A program made the translations under genes and the position numbers. 64,000 nucleotides of DNA from Dipteris shenzhenensis (Eukaryota > Polypodiophyta > Polypodiopsida > Gleicheniales): NCBI GenBank assembly GCA_047967505.1, contig CM106538.1; one strand, 5' to 3'. The stretch's first letter is position 1, and each line of letters starts with the position of its first letter. Below are positions 11,732 through 23,700 of the stretch, piece after piece. The notes under the pieces were generated by a model that ran no database searches, was not told the DNA's origin, and worked only from the letters and a program-made list of their open reading frames with translations.

Positions 11732-14700
11732 CTACACTCGCATAGAAGGAAACCCAATGATACTTTGCCATTGACTCCACAACATTTACATGATGCAAAG
11801 ATGTTGACATTCATGTCATTCTACGAGTGTGATGTGCACTGCAATGGGATTATTTATATATGGAGACAGAAGAGGCTACCTTGTCTTGCAAGGCAAAAAC
11901 TTGGCGTCCACCTGATAATGTACCCCTCGGAGTAGCTGTAAGAATGTAAGATTCTCCACTCTCGAGCGTTCCCTTTTGCCGTAGAAGGCTATGCCCCTCA
12001 TTTGAAAGACTGTGTTGTGTGAGTGAAGGAGCTGGAGAACTTTGTTCTAGATGAATTGAGTCTGACACTATTTCTGACTGTGAAGATGCATCTTTAAAGA
12101 TCGGTTCCAAAAGAGTAACATTTCTTGGCCTGTTTTGGCAGTTTCAACAATGCTCATCAATATGATAACAGTCTCATGATACCAAGAAAACGTTAATGAA
12201 AACATAACAAAGGAAAAAAGGAAAAGTAAACATCTACATAAAGAGTCTGACTTTATCTCAAGAGTTTGGCCAGGCAAGCAATCCAGCCGATCCCCAGAAT
12301 TGACTTCCAGGTATACACGCTTCATCGATCCTTCTCCTGCTCTCTCTACATTATCAACCGTATCATCTTTATGCACAACCATTGTGCTGAAATCGCCTGG
12401 TTCTTCTGAGATAGAAAAAGTTGCTTATCCAGTTTAGTTTTTTTGGTGGAAGAAACTGTGGACTATCAAAGACAATAGATAGTCAAGGAAGGTAAGAATT
12501 AACACCTTTCAATTCTCCTTCCGTGAAAACATTTGGCATCCCTTCCTGTATAGAATCCTTTGTAGCAGCATTGGGAAGTGTAGCTTTGTCAGATTTGATG
12601 AGAACAGTTCCACCATATGCTTCACTCGCCTTCGCTGTTTTTCCTTTTTCCCAAGACCATTGCTGTCGTACAAATTTTATAATCCTTAAAGATAAGCACA
12701 TCATAGAAAGGTGACCAACCAAGTAAGTTATGTTCTCAATCCCAATACAAGACATCTCAAAGGAGTGTATACATTATAAAAACAGCCTCATGCAGCTCCC
12801 ACCAATAACTTCACCTGCTTCTCTATAGCTTTTACACACACAGAACCAGCATATCACATTTCTCTTCCACAGACAGCTGTGGCCTTTAACTCTTGTGGAG
12901 GAAATAAAGCTACAAGGATTCATACTCCCTACCTGACTTGGACTTAATCCACCATCAGATGCAGCAGCTTCTGTTTCCTGATTGAGTACTGGGGGTACAG
13001 TTTCCAATCTGATTAACCTGGCCTCTTCAATTTTGGGAAGCATTGAACTAGCTGTACCATGACATTTTGCTATGAACTTGTGCTGCATTCAAAAATTTAC
13101 CACAATACTGCTTCTTTAAGTGTAGAAAGATGAGAGAAATAAGCTATTGGAAGCTCAGAAAGAAGTTACTTAAAACTCTGGTTCCTAAAGGAGATGGACA
13201 AATTATTTCTTGTAGTTTACCTTTATTTTTTTATTAGGATTAGATAGAAATGATAGAAGTGAATTCATTGTTTCAAACACGATTTAAATAATCTCCCTGT
13301 GGATTTGCCAAGACTTACTTTGAGCATTTCAGTGGCAGAGGGACGCAATCTTGTTTCCTTGGTGAGACATTTAGCAACAAAATCATGAAAAACCAATGAC
13401 CTGCACCAAATAAGCTATCAAGATATTTTAAGAGAGGTAAAATTTGAGGGTGCCACAAATTAATGGCATTCAATATCTTATTTTCCCCTTTGAAAGATAG
13501 ATCAGGCACTTTCTTTACTTATATTCCCAACAGTCAGTAAAAGGTAACCAAAGCATACACCATGCAGAAACAATAATAGAAGTGTTGAAAGACAAGTGAT
13601 CCGATTTCTCATAAAGTATTCCAAACTGCAAACACACACTTAATGGCATGAATAAGGTCAGGACGGGTCACGAGACATTTGAGCCACTTCCTCATATACA
13701 CCACCTTGGTAAAAGCAGAGACTCATACAAGTCAGTCATACACTTGTACATATTCCAGACAGGATCTTGCAAGATACATTATTTGTAGAGACTATCATAG
13801 GACAACATGCAAGCTTGCAATCAAATATCGATGAATTCAGACATGAAAGCAAAGGCATACATGTCATCATTCACCGCACAAGCATATACATGAGCATGCA
13901 TTAAGACCTGAATATGGGTCAACTATCTGGGAGATAGTGCACTTTTTACAAATGAGAATGTGGGAGCATTACAACGAAGCATTTTGAAAAGTTCAAAAAG
14001 TTTCCAAACAATTTACGGCTATTGAATGTGGCTGGGAGATATGTGAGTGTGCACCAAATAAAGGCCCCTTCCCCTCCATTCATCTCAACTCTCATGTGGT
14101 AAGATAAAAACATACCCAATGTTCAAATCTACATGTATTTGTACTATATAAAAATTTGGGAACCACATACAAGCACAGTACCGAAAAACAACCCCCTTGA
14201 AATCTCTACCCAAGGGGGTATCTTGTCTTCGCATATGACCTGGTTGACCTCATGATATCTGAGTAAGAGGAAGGTGCATCAATCATGTATTGGAAGGGGA
14301 GAAAAGAAAAGAAAGTTTACTATAGTCTATGGAAGACCGATGGGTCTGTGAGAAACCTGATACAACAAGCAGAAAGGGTGGGGCTACTAAACGAGCACCA
14401 TCACCCATGCTGGATGCTAAGTCCTAAGTAGTACATAGTCATATCATCAATCATGACATCATCATCAAAATCATAATCCTCATCCACATGTCGATCAATC
14501 CACACCACCACGCCCAAGCCAACACAATGAGGCCTCGCAAGGTGTAAATGTCAAGGGGAGCTCGTGAGAGGTAGAAAGAAAGAAAGAAAGTTTATTAAAG
14601 TCTTCGGAAGACCGATGGATCTATGAGACTGTGAAACCCTAGTACAATCAAGCTGTGAGGGTGGAGCTACTAAACGAGCATCCACACCCTGGGCTGAAGT

Positions 14701-17700
14701 ACTCTGGAAACGTCTCAAAATACCTAGTAGCTTCTAGTCATGGTGGCACATGTTCATCCAAAAGGATATAGCCACCTATGAATGTACAAGGAATGTCAGA
14801 TCATGAAACAAAGGGAACCAAGTGTAAAGCCTGTCAGAAGACTTCGAACTTGGGACGAGGAAGTGGCTTTGTAAACATCTCTGCGATGTTGTCCTCTGTG
14901 GGAAGATAGGACAACTCTATGTCTCTTGCTAACAACCGCTCCCGAACATAATGATAGTGAACTTTAATATGCTTGGTACGCGCATGAAACACTGGGTTAC
15001 GCGCAATGGCCAAAGCACTCTGGCTGTCAGTATAGACAATAGTGGAGGATGTCTGGCAAATACCAAGATTTGTAAGTGACTATTGAAGCCAAACACACTC
15101 TACTGTAGTGGTGAAAGCTGCCCTGTACTCAGCCTCACAGCTAGACGTGGCAACTGTCCGTTGCTTCTTGCTGAGCCAAGAAATATATGAATTTCCAAGC
15201 AAAAAACAATTGCCAGTATGTGACACTCTGGTGTCGGAACATCCTGCCCAGTCACTATCCGTGTAAGCATGCATGGTAAGTGAACCCTGATCACCATAGA
15301 AGAGGGCTAAATCTTGAGTGCCTCTGAGATATCTGAAGACTCTCTTCACTGCCTGCCAATGCTGTGAACTGAGGATGTGCATGAATCTACTGAGCTGAGA
15401 TACTGCATACTGCAAGTCAGGTCTGGTGTGACATAAATAAATAAGGCATCCAACAGCTTGCTGATAAAGAGTGATATCACATGGTGGGCTCCCATCATGA
15501 GCTGAGAATTTGAAGCCAGGGTCCACTGGAGTAGAGATTGGCTTGCAATCCTTAAACTGAAAACGATCAAGGAGCTGTCCAATATACTTGGACTGAGACA
15601 TCATGATACCCCCCTCAACATGAGCAAACTGAATGCCCAAAAAATAATGGAGCCGTCCCATGTCTGACATGTCAAAAATCTGCTGCAAATCAGCCTTGAA
15701 GGCTGCAATTTGCTGAGTATCTGGGCCCGTGATAAGCATATCATCCACATATCAAATCAGCACTAAAAAATCAGATCCACTCGCACACAAATAAAGAGTG
15801 GGTTCTGTGGGACTATTCTGAAAACCAAGGGATAGTAAGTGTGCATGAATTTTGGCATACCATGTCCTGGGCACCTGCTTCAAACCATAAAGGGCTTTTC
15901 TAAGCCGGCATACCTTATTTTCAGAATTAACAACCTCAAAGCCAGGAGGTTGTGTGACATAAACTTCTTCCTGCAGATCCCTATGAAGAAAAGCGGTCTT
16001 GATGTCAAGTTGGTGCACTTGCCAATGATAATGGGCTGCAATGGCAATGACACATCAAATGGTAGTAATCTTGGATGTGGGAGCAAATGTCTCCTCAAAG
16101 TCAATGCCTTGTTGTTGGGCATACCCTTTTGCAACAAGACGGGCTTTGTGTCGATCTATGCTGCCATCAGATTTCCTTTTTAATTTGTAGACCCACCGCG
16201 TTCCAATGGCATGCTTGCCAGGTGGGAGATCTACTAATTCCCATGTGTCATTTTTGGCAATAGATTGTAACTCAGCTTTCATTGCATCCATCCACTCTTT
16301 GCTGTCAGAAGCATCTTTATGGCACAAAGGCTCTTCATTGCAAGTTGTAGCAAGGAGTGCAAACTCAAGAAAGTGACCATGCTGTCTATTCCCTGATCTT
16401 GTCCGGGCAGCAAAAGGCTGATCTTGTTTGCTGTCCCTCAATGTGTCAAGAAGCCATTTGGGAACTTGCCTTTGCTGTCTATTGACAGCTCTTTCTTCAA
16501 TGACTGCATCATGAGTAATGGGATCATTTTGTGCCGGAAGAGAAACTTGCAAATCAGCATGAGGTTGGGGGTGATTATTGCTTAGTGGAGGGCTTGCAAG
16601 AGGCTCATGTTGTTGCTCAAAATCCTCCTCTGATGATGGCAGAGGTAACCAAGATTCAAAGGCATCAAACATGTCAACATCTGGCTTTGCTTTGCAGTCC
16701 ACAAGAGGAGAAGCTGAATGTTCAGCAAAGATAACATCTCTACTGACAATAATCTTCCCAGTATTTGGTTGATATAACCGATACCCTCTGCTCTCCTGGC
16801 TGTAACCAATGAATATGCATTTGATCATCAAGCTTATGTCCCAGCTGAGATGGAACATGAACATTGCAAGAGACCCAAAAACTTTCATGTGTGAAAGTGA
16901 AGGCTTCATGCCTTTCCATGCTTCATAAGGTGTAATAGTCTTTAATGCCCGTGTAGGTGATCTATTCAGCACATAGTTGGCACACATTACTGCATCAAGC
17001 CAAAATTTATTGGGCAAAGACTTGGCCTTAAGCATGCATCTGGGCATCTCCATTGTGGACCTGTTTTTCCTTTCAGAAACAGGATTCTGCTGAGGAGTGT
17101 AAGGAGTAGTGCATGAGTGAATAATGCCTCGTGAGGATAGGAATGCATCAAACTCCTTTGACATATACTCACTCCCCCTATCTGTGTTGAGGGTGACAAG
17201 CTTGCATCCTGATTCATTCTCAACCATATTCAGCCATCTCTGAAAGCATAAGAAAACTTCAGATTTGGCCTTTAAAGGATATACCCAGCAATACCTTGTG
17301 AAATCATCAATGAGAGTCATGAAATACTTGTATTCTCCAATGGCATTTGTCTTCATTGGGCCATAGACATCATTGTGTACTAGCTGCAGTTTCCTTTGTG
17401 AGAGTTTTGGACAATTCTTTTGAAAAGGAAATCGATGCATCTTACCCAAAAGACAACCCTCACACACATGTTTGGAAACTGTGTGAGTCTGAGGTACATC
17501 ATTTGCCATCTGCTGTGAATGTAGATTTGCAAGAGCTCTATAATTGAGATGGCCCATTCTCTCATGCCAAAGATGAGTTTCAGCAAGCTGTGAATCTGAA
17601 ATAGCCAATGCTTCAATAGAAAGTGCAGCTGAATGATGATCAAGGTGATAAAGCCCTTTTTGCAAAGTGCCAGTGAGAACTATGGCATTGTCATCACAAA

Positions 17701-20700
17701 GATCATATACTAGGCATCTGTAGCCATCAAAAATTACTCTAAAACCTGAAGTAGCAATTGCTGAAATTGAAATCAAGTTGACTTCAATGCCAGGCACAAA
17801 AAGAACATTTGTCAAAGTGACAGGATGGCTGGAAATGGATGTGAGCTGCACATCTCCAACTTCTTTTACAGCATACGAAGCATTATTGGCACATGTAACA
17901 GTCCCCCCTCGAGGTGCATCAACTAGAGAATGAAACAACTGTCTGCAAGATGTGACATGCTTGGAAGCACCACTATCAAAGTACCAGGACTGAGCATCAT
18001 TAGCAGTAAATAGTGCATCAGCTTTGGAGGGATCAAATGAGCAATGAACAGCCCATGCCCAGTCATCCTGAAGAGCATGTGCATGTGAAGCATCTGCTGG
18101 CTCATGGGATTCAATGGCATGTGAGGCATTAACTGTCAATCCTGCTTTCTTTTTCTCCGAAGCAATGCGCTTCCTGCATTCTGAAATGTCATGTTTAGGC
18201 TTGCGACAATAGTTGCATCTTTTCTTCTTTCCCTTATCTGCTGCATTTTTAGATGCATGGGAGGAATTGCAGCTGCTATGCGTTGAAGAATTGCAGCTGC
18301 TGTGCGCAGATTTTGGCTTGCCCATAGGCTTGGAAGCCTTGCCTCTTCCTGTCTGCTGTGAAGCAAATGCATGATTGCTGTGAAGCAAATGCATGATCAA
18401 GAATAATGGCTTGTCTGTTAGCTCTACTTTGCTCTTCTTGCAAAAGCGAAGTAACTAGCTGGTCAAAAGAATAGTGGTCAGGATTACCCATGGCCACTAC
18501 TTGAAGGGTTGTATCTGGCAGTCCATTCAATGTGGTACTGACAAGCTGTGAATTTGGCACCACCTCATCAATGTTGGCAAGCTGTTTCATGAGGTCCTTG
18601 ATCTTTGGCAAATATGCATCCATTGACTCACTATCATTCATATTCACTTCCTGTAATTGCCTTCTCAAATATGCAACACGAGCTTCATTGCGAATCTGAT
18701 ATAGAGAAGCCAATTTATCCCAAGCATCCTTTGCTGTCCTGCAAGACCGGATGTGTGTAATAATGATTCTCTTGCAAGATAAAGCAATGCATGAATGTGC
18801 ATTTGCATCTCTTGCATCCCATCTTGACTGTTCTTGAGTTGGAAGAGCAGCAGCAGGAGTGCTAGAGGAAGAGGCATCAGGAGTACCCCCTGCAGAAGAA
18901 CCAGCAGTAGAAACAACCACTGAAGGATTGGCTGGCCTCAAATCAGCCCCAGAAACAATATTCCACAAATGCTTTGCAACAAGAATATGTTTCATGAGAT
19001 AAGACCACATCGGATAGTTGGTGCCATTCAACTTATCATCTTCACGAAGAACTCCAAATAAATCTTGATTGTTCCCAGCCATAGCAACTGTGATAACCTG
19101 TAAAAGACTTGAAAACCCAAAAGCCTCAAGGCTATCACTGCAAAAAGCTTGCTGTCCCAAAAAATGACAGCAAATATCTGCAAATTTCTGACCCAAATCA
19201 AAGGGCAAATGCAGATCTGACCCAAATGTGACTGTGACAGGCAATGTTCACTGCAAAAACAGCAAATTTGGCAAAAGCCCCAAATTTATTGAGGGCAAAT
19301 AGGCCAAAACAAGGGCAAATTCAGGAAAGCCCTAAATTTTGCTGAAATTTTTGCAAATGTGACCCAATGTATGCAAATCTGACTCAATGTCCTGCAAATG
19401 TAACTTAATGTCCTGCAAATGTAACTTAATGTCCTGCAATCTGACCCAATGTAGTGCAATTTAAACAAGAAATTGCAGACTAAATCCCAAAACTCCAATA
19501 TTCTTGCAAGAAATTGCAATCAAAGGAGGTGAAAGGAAATGAAAGCCCCAAATTTACCAATGTCCTGCAAAATCCCCAAATCTGCAAATGTTTGTAGATG
19601 ACTGCAGTGAGACCAAGAACCTGATTCAAGCCAATACCAAAACAAGTACGGAACCTGTGGTGAAGCTGTACGGAATACGCAGATGAAGTACAAGTTGTAC
19701 GACTGAAGGTACGTGTGTACGGGAAGCTGATACAGACTGCTGACGACTGAAGGTACGGTGAAAATACTTTGTGCTCCTATGCAGGTACAATCACACGGCG
19801 TAGATACCTTGTACGACGAAGGTATATGAAACGGCGTATGAAAGAGCGTGATGTACGGATGGTGTACGGCACATCGTACGGTACGGCGTACGAAAGAGCT
19901 CGATGTACGGGTGAAGTACGCGCAGTGTACGGTACACGTACGACGATGCAGGTACAACGATGCAGTTCTACTTACGTACGGACTGTACGGCACAAATCCT
20001 GCTGATACCACTGAATGTACAAACAGGTTGGGAATGTGTCTACCAGTAGGGCAGAGAACTCCCAATGAGCAAATGGAAGACTCGGGGACTGAGGAGAGCT
20101 GGAAGAGTAGAGCAATACCTGCTCTGATACCACTGTAGATACAAAACGAAGAGAGAGAGTGCAGGTACAAGACGAGTCGATAGAGTAGTCACGAGAAAAC
20201 TTAGATAAGATATGAAAACACAAGTACAAAGTACTTGTACCTAGACCTAGGACTAAGTGTCCTAGGTGTCACATAGGACCAAGTGTCCTATGTGGCCTAA
20301 AAGGCACTAGCACTATAAGTGCCTACACTTATGCCTACAAGGCACATACCATGGCCTGTAGGGCATCACTAGAACCACCAGAAGATGGCCTACGCAGTGT
20401 CTGAGTACCTCATGAATGAAACCTGCCAAACACGCTGGTCTGGATAGGAGAGGAATCGGACCAAAATCCCATAGCTATCTCTGAAGAGACAGTAGAAACA
20501 CCCTCGGATCTCATAATAAACAAGACACCGGAAGATGAAGTGCTCCTCTGTCTCAACCTCTTGCATGTCACACAATCTGCATATGCGCCTCTCCCTGGGT
20601 GGTCACTCTACTCTGCCGCTCTCGAATGAAGGCTATGTGAAGAGACCCGGACCTGCCCAAGAGAGATACTCAATGAGTGGGGTAGGTAAATTTGTGTGTG

Positions 20701-23700
20701 ATATGTAAGAAGTGATCTCTGTAGAAGCTAAGCTTCACTGAGTTCACTTGGTCCCAACCAGGTCCGAAATGTGTGTAGCTGTAATAGATCCTCACAGATA
20801 ACCTGGTTGACCTCGTGTGATAGGAGGGGAGAAAACGGAGCATCCATGTTGTACTGGAAGGGAGATAGTCTATCCATGTGGAGCCCCAGCTGCTCAAACC
20901 ATCTCTCTGTGCGTGCATACCAGCACCTCTAGTCCCCACCTGCTGCAAGTGCCATAGAAGAGGACAAAGCTAGCCATGGTAGTAGAGTTATTACTAACCA
21001 AAATGTTTGTAGCTCCTTCTCGTTCCAAGGAACAAAGTCTAGTTTCTTTCTACGTATCAGTCTATAGTATTCGCGTAGCATATCTGGTTCACTCGAAAGA
21101 CTATTTTTGGTTTCGAATATGAGCTGACGGCGTTTGGCCTTACACTCATCATCGTACCATCTATTACAAGGTACGGTCCCAGGGGGTGGTGGGTGGGTGG
21201 AGCGGGTGGTGTGGGAAAAAGCGTGAAGGATAGTCTCGTGTGGTGAGCGGGTGACAAGGACAGAAGATCCTCTAAAAGGGGTATGAAGTCAATATAAGCG
21301 AGAAGTATGTACAGAGATGAGTGATCGCGATCAAAGCGTATATCATGGTAGATGCAGTAAGAACTCGGTGGGATGGAAGGTGCTATGCAACGTGAAGTGG
21401 AGATGCTACAGAAAAGATAGGTATGATCAGCCCCTGGAGGGAGAGGTGCTACAGTGAAGTCAGTGATGCAAGATGTGAAGGCAGGGGATCCCATGATATA
21501 ATCCATAACGCTGGAGCCTCCCCCATGTGGAAAGCATGTGAAACCATCTGAGGTGGGCCATCTGTCAAGCCCATTATAGATAATGAGATCATGCATCCTG
21601 CCAAGGTCTACTATGGCCTGTCCATAAGATGTGAATAGACCTGGTCTGTCAGCCAAAACCCGTAGCATATCTGCATCCTCAAGGTCAATGTCTGGCAGTA
21701 GAGTAGAATCATCCCTGAAGTCGAGGAGTAGTACTTGATGGGTGCCTGTCCTCGCGTTGAAGTCCCCCACTAGAAGGACTTCTCCATGGCTAGAGAAGTC
21801 AACAATGAACTGATAGCAAATGGAGATGTATCATCCTCACCTCAGATATCTCTGGCAAAGTGGAAGGTCTCAGGGGAGAAGTAGCAAACTGCAACAAACA
21901 GATCCCGGCTGTCCATGTGCCGAATCCAGATCCAAAAAAACCTGGAATGTGCATCTCTCTGCTCTACTGAAATGGTCCCCAAAAGTGTGAATCTGAAAAG
22001 GATTGCAACTCCACCTGAGCCTCGAGTCCACCCTGTATCCCTTGTCTCATCTTTGTAGGCAGACTCTCATGTATATCCGCTGACTACTGGAAGTGGGCGC
22101 TCTAGACTCTGATGTGTTTCTGTATAAAAGACTATGTCGCGACCTGTATAGGATTCCGAGAAGTTCCCTGGTTCTGACCATAAGGTACCATTACAGTTCC
22201 AAATGGTGCAGGATAGGATCTCGGATGACTGAGTCTCATAGACCCCGCTTCCCTATGTAGGGGAGGACTGATGCCCTACAAGGGCCTATCATAAGTCGTC
22301 CCTCTCGTACCACTGTCCACTTCCTCTCCTTCCGGGCTTGATCCCGCTGCTGCAGCAAAACGCGCCTCTCCTCAAGCTATAGAGGGGTGAGGTCATCATC
22401 CATGGAGATCGCTAGCTGATCTCGAAGCATTGACCTGCATCGTAGAGCTGAAAGTCGTGCTTGAGTGTCCTCTAACTGTGCGATCAAGGGTTGCTCTCGG
22501 TTGGGGTCTCTCCCCACCCCCCATGCCCTCTCTATCCTATGCTCAACCACACCTAGAGTGGCAGCCACAAAAGCAGTTGCATCTACCATCAGTATAGCCT
22601 CAGTGCATGGGATCCCGCATACTCTGATGTTGAGAGCCTTACTGGCTCTCTATTGCTACTGCTACTCCATGAGGGTAGCTGCAACGGTTACCCTAGCAGG
22701 TTCCCGTTTGGCCACGTCAACCCGTCTGGATGTCTCCTCAATACATGCTCGCAATCTGTGCCTCGACAACCAAGGTACTCCCTGGGACTGTGTATGGCTG
22801 TAACCTCCTGTCAGAGCTGCAAGATATCATGTCTGAGTCCCTGAATGAGACCAGCCTGCTCCTGAATGGCCCGAGCATGCTCCTGTATGATGCGGCTCTA
22901 CTCCTAGTTGAAGCGGCCTGCTCTTGTGCGAAGTGTGTCAGCTAGCTGAAACTGTGATGGCTGTGACATGAAAGTGTGGGGATGAGTCCAAAAGCTGGGC
23001 GGTGACTGGGTGAATTGGGTGAGGTACGGAGATGACAGTGGAATGGATAAGGCAGTCCCAATGGAGCGTGGGTTGACTGAGAGAGAGAGGGGAGAGTGAA
23101 GCATAATGCAGAGCAGTGTATGACACCTCCGAAGTAGGTATCATAAGTGGTGCGAGAGCTGTAACAAGAGAGGAAGGGAAGGGAACAACCGGCACCACGG
23201 GCATGAGATTGATAGTGGCTATAGCTGTAGTTGGGATGTAGAGGCTGTAGCTGAAACTAGTGCTGAAGTGGAAGCCGAAGTTGAAAGTGAGGATGTAGAG
23301 GGAGCTGAGATTGGAACTGGAACTAAGACTGAAGCGGGCTGAAGTCGAAGTAGAGATAGAGGGCGCTGAGACTGGAACTAAAACTGAAGTGGGGGCTGAA
23401 GTCGGAGAAGGGGTAAAGGCTGAAGCTAAGGCTGAGGTGGGCCCCGCCTTTGCTTTGTTGTCAACCCCGAGTCCACTTCGGTTGACGTGCGTGTTCACAT
23501 ACTCAAGTTTCAGTTGTGTCTATTGTTGTTTTTTGATGTTGTTGTCGTCTTTCTTGGCTTTATCCGTTCTCTCTCGGCTTTTCCCATTGCCTTGGGCCGA
23601 TTCGTGTCCCCTTGATGCTGGTTTTAGTGCACGATCGGCGGGAGCGGGAGCACAGGCTCACCCCCCATGGTGGGAAGCACACCCAAGGCAAGGAAGGTAG

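Larger units (their letters stand above)
14693..20393 (-). mobile_element. Ty1/Copia retrotransposon copy 1 (5' LTR present, 3' LTR lost)
   Basis: Order on the minus strand: 5' LTR (20393-20134), tRNA-Met primer site (20132-20120), a leader rich in GTAC and a 21-bp tandem repeat, gag-pol (19082-14800), then about 100 bp of 3' sequence that stops at 14693 before any polypurine tract or 3' LTR. A closely related copy lies in the opposite orientation at 23935-28462. It occupies the 18-kb intron of the kinase gene in the same orientation as the gene. Confidence 0.9.

Noticed and set aside
19520-20170. 216-codon open frame on the minus strand
   Set aside because: It crosses the Copia primer site and the untranslated leader, and its composition reflects the GTAC cluster. 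No domain.
23311-23700. 129-codon E/G-rich frame on plus
   Set aside because: Antisense to the 5' region of a minus-strand LINE and made of degenerate GCTGAAG-type repeats.
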